The notes beneath the pieces were generated by a model. That model did no database searches. It saw only the letters and a list, made by a program, of their open reading frames with translations, and was not told the DNA's origin. Of a DNA stretch of 26,843 bases, positions 20,216 through 25,268 are shown one piece after another. The stretch is taken from IMG/VR virus record IMGVR_UViG_3300024348_000202, positions 1 to 26,843 of that record; one strand, written 5' to 3'. This DNA comes from a virus. The first letter of the stretch is position 1, and the number at the start of each line of letters is the position of its first letter. The position numbers and the translations under genes are program-made.

Positions 20216-20233
20216 AAAAGCCCTTTCGGGCTT
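20216..20233 (-). terminator. rho-independent terminator of gene 20238-20576
   Basis: Minus-strand AAGCCC-GAAA-GGGCTT, a GNRA-capped 6-bp stem, followed by TT. It lies 4 nt after the stop of gene 20238-20576 and directly before the -35 of the next promoter, so each unit is separated. Confidence 0.75.
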
Positions 20234-20237
20234 AGGG

Positions 20238-20576
20238 TTATGCGTTTTGCATAAACGTGTTAATAAAACGCTCGCCAACATCGCAGGACACATAAGTGTC
20301 TCCCTGCATACCCTGCTCGCTATACGACACATCGCTAGCGTCAAAGCCCTTAGCAGTTAACAGCTTTTTAAGCTCTTTCATAAACTGTTTGTCTGTATAT
20401 ATGAGACCCAGATTGTTTACATCCCAAGTTGCAGTATTAAAACACACACGCAACTCGCCAAAGTCCAGTTCGTCGTTTGTGTATGCAAGTTGCAGTGCCG
20501 TAATCTCTACAGCCGTTTTAGTGTTGCTCCAAAAGCCGCCGCCGCCTGTGCGTAGTGTTGCTGTTACTTTGTACAT
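20238..20576 (-). CDS. phage protein, unknown function
   Basis: 112 residues starting MYKVTATLRTGGGGFWSNTKTAVEITALQLAYTNDELDFGELRVCFNTATWDVNNLGLIYTDKQFMKEL. A beta-rich fold with a Gly cluster; the second half carries GFDASDVSYSEQGMQGDTYVSCDVGERFINTFM. No enzymatic motif. It has its own promoter and terminator, a one-gene unit. Confidence 0.65.
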   Translation of the reverse strand: MYKVTATLRTGGGGFWSNTKTAVEITALQLAYTNDELDFGELRVCFNTATWDVNNLGLIYTDKQFMKELKKLLTAKGFDASDVSYSEQGMQGDTYVSCDVGERFINTFMQNA

Positions 20577-20602
20577 TGTGTTTCCTTTGTTGCTAAGTGT
20601 GT

Positions 20603-20631
20603 ATTATAACGCAGAACAGCGCATCTGTCAA
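20603..20631 (-). promoter_or_regulatory. sigma-70 promoter for gene 20238-20576
   Basis: TTGACA (20626-20631), 17 bp, TATAAT (20603-20608). No extended -10 TG and no TGGTAAAACC box. Confidence 0.9.
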
Positions 20632-20662
20632 ATACGCTGTTAAGACCCTACAGGCAGCAGGG

Positions 20663-21280
20663 TTATTCGTTAGTGGCGCTCAGGCCACCATCGAGGTCGA
20701 TGTCAATGTTCTCGTCTTCCTCTGCGTTCTCTGCTTCCCATTCAGCCACACTCTCGCTGATGCCAAACGCTTCGTCAAGTGCTGATGGCAAAGTCTCTGC
20801 AATGCCTACACTGTCTAAGCCGCCATACTCGTAGTAGTCATCCTGGCCGTCTTCAAAGATGCCAGCAAACGCCATGCCCGGCTCGTAATACATAGCAAGG
20901 ATCTTAAAGCCCAGTTCCTCTAGTTTCTCATAAGCCTGAATAGGAGGAGCCCAGGCACTGTCAAAGCCTACAATGATGCCACCGTCGAAGTCATTAAGGA
21001 CTCCATCGTCGCCACCAACATCCCACTTGGTGCCCCACTCGTTGACACAGAAGTCATACCAGTTGCCGTAGCCATGCGTGACTCGGTTCAGCTCAGTCTG
21101 CTCTACCAACTTAGCCTGCTCCACGGCATCACCTACTGAACCTGCTACAATCTGTAGATCCTCCGGCACTGGAATGAACTCCGCCAGCAAGCGACCATCA
21201 AGGAACGCAGCCTTGGCTCGGGCGATCATTGCTGGGTCTTCGTGTTCCAGCGTCAATGTGTTGTTGCACCAATTAGGCAT
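20663..21280 (-). CDS. Api92/YubB-type ferredoxin-like phage protein (DUF1281-like)
   Basis: 205 residues. The opening MPNWCNNTLTLEHEDP and the later FCVNEWGTKWDVGG, with FDSAWAPPIQAYEKLEELGF, are the landmarks of the Api92-like/DUF1281 family (usually MPNWCxNxLxV ... ENRWGTKWxxx ... FxTAWxPP). Members are found in phages and plasmids and lack a known activity. The C-terminal 45 residues are a disordered acidic tail (EWEAENAEEDENIDIDLDGG). It is the last of a unit with genes at 21273 and 21454 and overlaps the former by 8 nt. Confidence 0.85.
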   Translation of the reverse strand: MPNWCNNTLTLEHEDPAMIARAKAAFLDGRLLAEFIPVPEDLQIVAGSVGDAVEQAKLVEQTELNRVTHGYGNWYDFCVNEWGTKWDVGGDDGVLNDFDGGIIVGFDSAWAPPIQAYEKLEELGFKILAMYYEPGMAFAGIFEDGQDDYYEYGGLDSVGIAETLPSALDEAFGISESVAEWEAENAEEDENIDIDLDGGLSATNE

Positions 21281-21452
21281 AAGGGACCTCTGTTAAGTAT
21301 GATTTAAGATTAGTGTCAGGCACTGCCTTCAATAGTTCCTCAAGGGCTGTTAAGTCGCCGTTCATCAAGTCTTCTGCAATCTGTTCAAGAACTAGATCGA
21401 TCAAATCCCGGTCCTCTAAGAGATTGTCATCTGCTGGATTATAGATAGCCAT
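21273..21452 (-). CDS. 59-residue acidic phage protein
   Basis: A short frame from ATG at 21452 to TAA at 21273-21275: MAIYNPADDNLLEDRDLIDL, VLEQIAEDLMNGDLTALEEL, LKAVPDTNLKSYLTEVPYA. Helical and acidic, with the 'LIDLVLEQIAEDLMNGDLTALEELL' pattern common in T4-like phage small proteins. GGAG is positioned before its ATG (GGAGATCTAAA). It starts 1 nt after the stop of the upstream gene and overlaps the Api92-like start by 8 nt, so it belongs to that unit. Confidence 0.75.
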   Translation of the reverse strand: MAIYNPADDNLLEDRDLIDLVLEQIAEDLMNGDLTALEELLKAVPDTNLKSYLTEVPYA

Positions 21453-21453
21453 T

Positions 21454-21720
21454 TTAGATCTCCATTTCGTATTCGTAGAACTTAACCGCAGGATCCAACT
21501 TCTTCAGTTGCTTGGCCGCTGTCATCAGTTCCTTGTATCTCCGATTGACCTCTGCACGGGGCAGTTCGCCATCGCAGGTAAGGTTCTCAGGGCTTAGAGC
21601 CGCATCAATCATATCTGCAATGCGCTGACGACCTTTAGCAGTTTGGATCTCATACTGCTCGCCTTTGAAGAATGAGTTCCAGTGATTCTTCTGCTCGATA
21701 AACTTTGCTAGTGCTTGCAT
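21454..21720 (-). CDS. small phage protein, unknown function
   Basis: 88 residues starting MQALAKFIEQKNHWNSFFKGEQYEIQTAKGRQRIADMI. Basic, helical, with several Lys/Arg pairs and RYKELMTAAKQLKKLDPAVKFYEYEMEI at the end. No membrane segment or catalytic motif. GGAGCAAC precedes the start. First gene of a three-gene unit. Unknown function. Confidence 0.65.
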   Translation of the reverse strand: MQALAKFIEQKNHWNSFFKGEQYEIQTAKGRQRIADMIDAALSPENLTCDGELPRAEVNRRYKELMTAAKQLKKLDPAVKFYEYEMEI

Positions 21721-21752
21721 AGTTGCTCCTTAGTTGCTGTGTGTAAGTGTGT

Positions 21753-21781
21753 ATTGTAACACGGTTTTACCATGTTGTCAA
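21753..21781 (-). promoter_or_regulatory. sigma-70 promoter for genes 21720-20663
   Basis: TTGACA (21776-21781), 17 bp, TACAAT (21753-21758), extended -10 TGT, spacer with TGGTAAAACC. The -35 begins 9 bp after the 3' arm of the candidate RNA. Confidence 0.9.
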
Positions 21782-21789
21782 CCCCTAAT

Positions 21790-22024
21790 GGACAGTTAGA
21801 AAAAAGTTAAAGGAAGTTCTTGACACGCATCACCAACTTGCGTCAAGACCTCATTACAGCCTAGCGGTCCGCCGCCTTCCTGGAGTTTGATAGTCCTTAT
21901 CCTCGGGCTCGATGGTGTCTCGCCTTACTTTAGGACCCTCCTGCTTCATGGGTATCCGGGTCGTATCACCCTTCGTTCACCCCTAGCGGACTAGGTAACC
22001 TTTAACTCTTTTCTAACTGTCCAT
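21790..22024 (-). ncRNA. candidate structured noncoding RNA, about 235 nt
   Basis: No ORF of note occupies this gap, but it has its own consensus promoter (22031-22059) whose predicted +1 is 22024. The first transcribed bases form the 5' arm (22022-21999) of a 24-bp helix closed by the 3' arm (21813-21790), with one non-Watson-Crick position (G-U or A-C type). Inside it, CCTAGTCCGC pairs with GCGGA and CTAGG around a 3-nt bulge (CCG), and a 3' hairpin CTTGACGCA/TGCG-T-GTCAAG sits at 21819-21847. Further short stems (GGGT/ACCC, GTCCT/AGGAC) fill the interior. The transcript ends at the next promoter. I match it to no RNA family I know. Confidence 0.7.
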
Positions 22025-22030
22025 GTGCTT

Positions 22031-22059
22031 ATTATAGCAAGGTTTTACCAATCAGTCAA
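22031..22059 (-). promoter_or_regulatory. sigma-70 promoter of the candidate ncRNA, containing a stop codon
   Basis: TTGACT (22054-22059), 17 bp, TATAAT (22031-22036), extended -10 TGC, spacer identical to that of the promoter at 17594. The TGA stop of gene 22056-22295 is part of the -35. There is no ribosome-binding site or ATG downstream that starts a gene. Confidence 0.9.
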
Positions 22060-22295
22060 CCAAATGCTTTGTATAACCCTACAGCCATTGTGGCTAAGCC
22101 TGCAACGTTGACTGCCATCTGTGGCTTATTTGCCACACGGATGGTCCATGTCAAGAACAGTGCAGTTCCCACAGCGAACGCGGCAATGTTCCAAATGTCC
22201 CTGTGATAGGCACTCCCCATGGTGTTGAGCACGTGTCCTACAGTGATGAAGAACGCCCCCGTCCACTGTAGTACTTCATCCTTATTAATAGTCAT
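22056..22295 (-). CDS. small membrane protein, unknown function
   Basis: 79 residues with three hydrophobic stretches: AFFITVGHVLNTMGS, IAAFAVGTALFLTWTI and AVNVAGLATMAVGLYKAFG. Few charges separate them, typical of a small multi-pass membrane protein. It overlaps the upstream gene by 4 nt and its stop lies in the -35 of the ncRNA promoter. Last gene of the unit from 23083-23111. No family recognised. Confidence 0.65.
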   Translation of the reverse strand: MTINKDEVLQWTGAFFITVGHVLNTMGSAYHRDIWNIAAFAVGTALFLTWTIRVANKPQMAVNVAGLATMAVGLYKAFG

Positions 22296-22669
22296 GCCAC
22301 ATGTCCTGCATCAAGTTCCCAACTCAGGTTCTGAAACGTCTTGTACAAGCGATAGACCTGCGTCTTAGCTTCTGCTAGAGCCACTGAGATTTCGTTCTCC
22401 GCAAGCCCGTCAGTAAGGACCTCTCGGGCGTCTTTGTATAAGCATCCGCCCACACTGGACGATCCAATCTCGAGCCCTTCAACCAGGACGCGGACCCGGA
22501 GGATGAACCAGTCAAGATTCCCGCACTCGATGTCCTCGCAGAGTTGTTTGATATCACTGACGCAGTCGTCAAAGAGGTCGTTGGGGTGAGTGTCTTCATA
22601 GGTCTTCTCCACGATGATATCAAAGCCGTTGCGTTCGTAAACTGCCAGTTCGTCGTATTCGCGTGTCAT
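22292..22669 (-). CDS. acidic helical phage protein, unknown function
   Basis: 125 residues. The N-terminus MTREYDELAVYERNGFDIIVEKTYEDTHPNDLFDDCVSDIKQLCEDIECGNLDWF is beta then helix, and the second part is helical with a Gly/Ser loop. Three Cys lie in a helix (DDC, QLCED, ECG). Resemblance to T4-like small proteins is general. Overlaps both neighbours by 4 nt. The frame 22375-22623 is a shadow. Confidence 0.65.
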   Translation of the reverse strand: MTREYDELAVYERNGFDIIVEKTYEDTHPNDLFDDCVSDIKQLCEDIECGNLDWFILRVRVLVEGLEIGSSSVGGCLYKDAREVLTDGLAENEISVALAEAKTQVYRLYKTFQNLSWELDAGHVA

Positions 22670-22839
22670 AGTGTACCTTCCATTTGTCTAATAGTCACAT
22701 CTTGTATCTCTACACTTAGGTTCCACTCCAAAGAGCTGGCCCTAGTGGGGTAGTCTTCTACCAAGATCCTTGCTAACTTAGCAAGACTCTCATTGCTCAT
22801 GAACGCCAGTTCACTGGCCAATAGTTCTAGCTTGGTCAT
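22666..22839 (-). CDS. 57-residue phage protein, unknown function
   Basis: A short frame from ATG at 22839 (AAGGAAAC upstream) to TGA at 22666-22668: MTKLELLASELAFMSNESLA, KLARILVEDYPTRASSLEWN, LSVEIQDVTIRQMEGTL. A helix pair and a short strand. It overlaps the next gene by 4 nt (ATGA) and follows gene 22849 by 9 nt, so it is part of the four-gene unit. Unknown function. Confidence 0.65.
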   Translation of the reverse strand: MTKLELLASELAFMSNESLAKLARILVEDYPTRASSLEWNLSVEIQDVTIRQMEGTL

Positions 22840-22848
22840 CTTGTTTCC

Positions 22849-23052
22849 TTATCGATTGGCAAATTCGCAGTCAGCACCGTTAGGTCCCACCTTGACTTCA
22901 TCAAACCAGACGAAATCATGACAGAAGTCATGCCTTGAATCTTCCAACACTGCACATCGAGCTTCAGCCAGCTTGGCAGTGGGATACACTCCGTAGATGA
23001 TGCTCTCAGGAGCGCCACGGTCCTCAGCACGTACAATAAAAACTGAAGTCAT
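22849..23052 (-). CDS. small conserved-looking phage protein, unknown function
   Basis: 67 residues starting MTSVFIVRAEDRGAPESIIYGVYPTAKLAEARCAVLEDSRHDFCHDFVWFDEVKVGPNG. A strand-helix-strand pattern with VFIV, a helix AEARCAVLED and EVKVG, resembling small phage proteins that carry only a hypothetical label. An overlapping frame (22836-23036) is a shadow. First gene behind the promoter 23083-23111. Confidence 0.65.
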   Translation of the reverse strand: MTSVFIVRAEDRGAPESIIYGVYPTAKLAEARCAVLEDSRHDFCHDFVWFDEVKVGPNGADCEFANR

Positions 23053-23082
23053 TTTGTTTCCTTAGTGTGTTGCGATGTGTGT

Positions 23083-23111
23083 ATTATAACAGGGTTCTTA
23101 GGCCCTGTCAA
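23083..23111 (-). promoter_or_regulatory. sigma-70 promoter for genes 23052-22056
   Basis: TTGACA (23106-23111), 17 bp, TATAAT (23083-23088), extended -10 TGT, and a 6-bp dyad ACAGGG/CCCTGT across the spacer. Its spacer differs from that at 16105-16121 by one base. Confidence 0.92.
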
Positions 23112-23116
23112 CCGCC

Positions 23117-23323
23117 TTAGCAGTCTGCGTCAAAGCTTTCCCACTCCTGGGCTTCGTCGGGCTGGCCGTCATCCTCATCTTCTTCGTCGAGAATGTCGTT
23201 GCTTCGCATCATATCCGCAACATCGTCCTCGCTCATGTAAGCGAGAGCCATCTCTGCAATGGCTTGGGCGCTGATCAATCCCTCGTCCATCATCTCAAGC
23301 AAACGTGTAGTCTGTGTACGCAT
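23117..23323 (-). CDS. small acidic phage protein, unknown function
   Basis: 68 residues. A helical N-terminal part (MRTQTTRLLEMMDEGLISAQAIAEMALAYMSEDDVADMMRSNDI) with the 'MMDEGLISAQAIAEMALAYMSEDDVADM' text familiar in T4-like phages, followed by a strongly acidic tail (DEEDEDDGQPDEAQEWESFDADC). Own promoter at 23349-23377; the next promoter begins 6 nt after its stop. Function unknown. Confidence 0.7.
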   Translation of the reverse strand: MRTQTTRLLEMMDEGLISAQAIAEMALAYMSEDDVADMMRSNDILDEEDEDDGQPDEAQEWESFDADC

Positions 23324-23348
23324 ATCAACTCCTTGTTAGTGTAGGACA

Positions 23349-23377
23349 ATTATAACACGGTTTTACCACTCTGTCAA
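23349..23377 (-). promoter_or_regulatory. sigma-70 promoter for gene 23117-23323
   Basis: TTGACA (23372-23377), 17 bp, TATAAT (23349-23354), extended -10 TGT, spacer with TGGTAAAACC. Confidence 0.92.
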
Positions 23378-23451
23378 CCATGATCCGGGTCTTAGGTCTT
23401 TAAGTGCTTCTGGCACTGCCCTGGTTGACGCCCGGAAAGGAATTCATTGAA

Positions 23452-23781
23452 TCAATAGTGATGACGTGAACCAACATAGTTGAAGTCATTCATCGGGTCA
23501 GCCATGTCCTCAATCACTGTGAGCATATTCGCAGGCACTCTCCAAAGTCCGTTAACAGTCTGTACTGTGACGTACTTGATAGCGATCTTCATCACTACGC
23601 CAGTGACGTTGCGACCCTGCTTGACACTGTTGAAGTTGACATTGTCGCCTATACGCAGGCCTCGCTTGGTCTGTTCTGTAAGACGTGCTCGTGCAAACTT
23701 CACAGCGTCGATGATTGAGATCAGTTGATCGTTGGTGAAGTTACCCTGCAGGATCTCTGCGTTGACTGTTTGAATGCTCAT
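23452..23781 (-). CDS. phage protein with KOW-like beta core, unknown function
   Basis: 109 residues: an N-terminal helix pair (FTNDQLISIIDAVKFARARLTEQTKRGLRIGD), then a strand-rich core (DNVNFNSVKQGRNVTGVVMKIAIKYVTVQTVNGLWRVPANMLTVI). The 'L-x-x-GD-x-V-x-F......G-x-V' arrangement with 'KYVTV......WRVPANML' recalls KOW/SH3-like nucleic-acid-binding domains, common in phage small proteins. Start overlaps the upstream stop (ATGA). A 70-nt gap below it holds a small hairpin (GTGC/GCAC at about 23403-23415). Confidence 0.65.
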   Translation of the reverse strand: MSIQTVNAEILQGNFTNDQLISIIDAVKFARARLTEQTKRGLRIGDNVNFNSVKQGRNVTGVVMKIAIKYVTVQTVNGLWRVPANMLTVIEDMADPMNDFNYVGSRHHY

Positions 23782-23972
23782 GTCAGCTCCTTGTTAGTGT
23801 AAGTGTTTATTATAGCACCGGTTTTACCATCTGTCAACCGAAAAGTCATCACAGGATGTATCCGTTGCATCTTGACAACTTCCCTGCGGGCCCGGGCCAG
23901 GCTGTAGTCCTTCCAGTAGTGTCCGGAATACAGCCGATCCTTGTAATACATCTGGCATATATAACTGTACAT
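23778..23972 (-). CDS. small phage protein whose C-terminus overlaps a promoter
   Basis: 64 residues from the ATG at 23972, which overlaps the previous stop as TGATG; the GTG at 23975 is a secondary start. The text MYSYICQMYYKDRLYSGHYWKDYSLARARREVVKMQ is Tyr-rich and basic. The last 20 residues (RLTDGKTGAIINTYTNKELT) are encoded entirely by the promoter and leader of the next gene, so the tail may be a by-product of promoter placement. It stops in an ATGA overlap. Function unknown. Confidence 0.65.
   Translation of the reverse strand: MYSYICQMYYKDRLYSGHYWKDYSLARARREVVKMQRIHPVMTFRLTDGKTGAIINTYTNKELT
23809..23837 (-). promoter_or_regulatory. sigma-70 promoter for gene 23452-23781, inside gene 23778-23972
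   Basis: TTGACA (23832-23837), 17 bp, TATAAT (23809-23814), extended -10 TGC, spacer with TGGTAAAACC, all within the coding 3' end of the upstream gene. Confidence 0.9.
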
Positions 23973-24256
23973 CACATGGTCCAGTAGAGTTCGCTAGAGG
24001 GATCACAACTGCGGGGAGTGTCATGTGCTATTTGTACGTCTACGCCCGTCATCAAGTTCTTCACAGTCTTCATTGTGGCTACGAACTCGAGTCGGTAGCC
24101 CTGCGACACGGGCCACGTAGAGTATTGCAACTCCCGCACCTCACGAGCCATCTCAGCGGCATCCCTGTTGCGCCATACAGTAGTTGACAACAGACGCTCG
24201 CCGCTTTTGGTGCGCTTGTCTGCTTTGTATATATACAGTGTGTGGTCTACTTTCAT
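23972..24256 (-). CDS. phage protein, unknown function
   Basis: 94 residues starting MKVDHTLYIYKADKRTKSGERLLSTTVWRNRDAAEMAREVREL. The pattern is strand, basic loop, strand, helix, strand, as in a small alpha/beta fold: TLYIYKADKR-TKSGERLLSTTVWRN-RDAAEMAREVREL-YRLEFVATMKTVKNLMTGV. Own promoter at 24284-24312 and a GGAGCAAC ribosome-binding site. No known family. Followed by a coupled gene (TGATG). Confidence 0.65.
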   Translation of the reverse strand: MKVDHTLYIYKADKRTKSGERLLSTTVWRNRDAAEMAREVRELQYSTWPVSQGYRLEFVATMKTVKNLMTGVDVQIAHDTPRSCDPSSELYWTM

Positions 24257-24283
24257 TGTTGCTCCTTGTTAGTGTATGTGTTT

Positions 24284-24312
24284 ATTATACAGTGGTTTTA
24301 CCATGTTGTCAA
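24284..24312 (-). promoter_or_regulatory. sigma-70 promoter for genes 24256-23778
   Basis: TTGACA (24307-24312), 17 bp, TATAAT (24284-24289), spacer with TGGTAAAACC. Confidence 0.92.
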
Positions 24313-24323
24313 CCAATGCCCCT

Positions 24324-24662
24324 TCAATCCCCACGGCAATCAGTGTTCAACACGGGCTTCACGGCCCTACGGATCTCAACTTCTCTACGATGAGCTTCTG
24401 CCTTGCCGCGAATGACTTCGTGTACGAAGACAGCAATCTCACTCTTGTCTGCAAGTGTACGAAGCTCTGCACACAGAAGCCAGTTCTTAGTCTCGGTCTT
24501 TGCACGATAGAAATGCTTTGCGGCACGTGACAGTACACTCTTGTTCACAGTAGACTCTGTCTTGGCAGTGACGCCTATGTAGTTCTTGCCATTGACCACG
24601 AGCTCATATATGATATGATTGCGGTCTGTGCGCTTTTTGCGGGTTAGTGTTTGTGTCGTCAT
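24324..24662 (-). CDS. GIY-YIG-like nuclease-fold protein
   Basis: 112 residues. The GIY-YIG motif appears as IIY (17-19) and YIG (28-30), in IIYELVVNGKNYIGVTAK. A conserved-type Arg lies at 46 (SVLSRAAKHF), and a Glu in HRREVEIRR (E94) precedes KPVLNTD, as expected for the catalytic Glu and the 'P..N' end. Small free-standing nucleases of this fold occur in T4-like phages, cutting host DNA or homing. Only one domain is present, with a basic N-tail (TRKKRTDRN). The start ATG coincides with the predicted transcription start, so initiation may be leaderless. Confidence 0.75.
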   Translation of the reverse strand: MTTQTLTRKKRTDRNHIIYELVVNGKNYIGVTAKTESTVNKSVLSRAAKHFYRAKTETKNWLLCAELRTLADKSEIAVFVHEVIRGKAEAHRREVEIRRAVKPVLNTDCRGD

Positions 24663-24667
24663 AGTGT

Positions 24668-24696
24668 ATTATAGCAAGGTTTTACCACTCTGTCAA
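24668..24696 (-). promoter_or_regulatory. sigma-70 promoter for the GIY-YIG gene
   Basis: TTGACA (24691-24696), 17 bp, TATAAT (24668-24673), extended -10 TGC, spacer with TGGTAAAACC. Only 5 nt separate the -10 from the ATG. Confidence 0.92.
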
Positions 24697-24736
24697 CCAA
24701 AGACCCTACAACAAGACCGTGTACTAAAAGCCACAC

Positions 24737-24765
24737 TTGACGGCACTCCAAAAAGACACTATAAT
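24737..24765 (+). promoter_or_regulatory. sigma-70 promoter for the rightward genes 24793-25224
   Basis: TTGACG (24737-24742), 17 bp, TATAAT (24760-24765), followed by an ACACAC leader as in the leftward set. It is back to back with the promoter at 24668-24696, so this is the only divergent early promoter pair. Confidence 0.88.
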
Positions 24766-24792
24766 ACACACATACACTAAAAAGGAGCTCCT

Positions 24793-25053
24793 ATGTTAAG
24801 TACTGCATTTAATACACTTGCTAAAGCAAAACTTGTTTATAATCGCAATAAAGAATTATATAAATTAGTAATTGCGTTTAACGTACATACTAAAGTAAAA
24901 GATAATGGAGATATTGTGCATATATTCCCTACACAAGCAAAATGCGCTTATGTTAGCGGAGATATTATATATGAGGAACTGCAAGCAGAAGTAAGTCGCT
25001 TAACAGACGTTGCAAAACTGCAATTACGTACAGATAATATAGAATTTGTTTAA
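24793..25053 (+). CDS. small AT-rich phage protein, unknown function
   Basis: 86 residues with an ideal ribosome-binding site (AAAGGAGCTCCT) before ATG 24793. The text MLSTAFNTLAKAKLVYNRNKELYKLVIAFNVHTKVKDNGDIVHIFPTQAKCAY is helix then strands. It is much richer in A and T than the leftward genes next to it, and on the opposite strand, which suggests a different origin. No motif is recognised. Confidence 0.65.
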   Translation: MLSTAFNTLAKAKLVYNRNKELYKLVIAFNVHTKVKDNGDIVHIFPTQAKCAYVSGDIIYEELQAEVSRLTDVAKLQLRTDNIEFV

Positions 25054-25071
25054 TAAAAAGGAAATACCATT

Positions 25072-25224
25072 ATGTTAGATTATAAACAGCGTTTAGATAA
25101 TGCAATGTTGCAGTTACAATTCATTATCGATGAAGATTATGAAGATAATGATAATGTGCAAGACGCATTTAATATGCTTGCCGTAGTATTAGATGAAGAA
25201 ACTGCTCGCAGTATTAATAGATAA
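25072..25224 (+). CDS. 50-residue acidic phage protein
   Basis: A short frame too small for most gene callers. ATG 25072 follows AAAAGGAAATACC and TAA is at 25222-25224: MLDYKQRLDNAMLQLQFIID, EDYEDNDNVQDAFNMLAVVL, DEETARSINR. A helical, acidic protein. It is 18 nt after the preceding gene with the same AT-rich composition, so the two form one unit ended by the hairpin at 25237-25268. Function unknown. Confidence 0.65.
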   Translation: MLDYKQRLDNAMLQLQFIIDEDYEDNDNVQDAFNMLAVVLDEETARSINR

Positions 25225-25236
25225 TCACAAAAGAAA

Positions 25237-25268
25237 ATAGAGATAATGCATAATAACATTATCTCTAT
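25237..25268 (+). terminator. 12-bp stem-loop after the rightward unit
   Basis: ATAGAGATAATG (25237-25248) and CATTATCTCTAT (25257-25268) form a perfect 12-bp stem with an 8-nt loop, 12 nt after the stop codon. AAAA precedes it, but there is no T tract on the + side, so it may protect the 3' end or act as a weak or bidirectional terminator. Confidence 0.55.

Noticed and set aside
24324-24662. Homing endonuclease within an intron
   Set aside because: The GIY-YIG gene has its own promoter and does not interrupt any recognisable gene, so intron or intein homing is not supported.
11969-24765. Repeated near-identical 30-bp segments suggesting a CRISPR-like array
   Set aside because: The repeats are promoters at gene starts with genes, not spacers, between them, and spacing varies from about 300 to over 1,000 bp.
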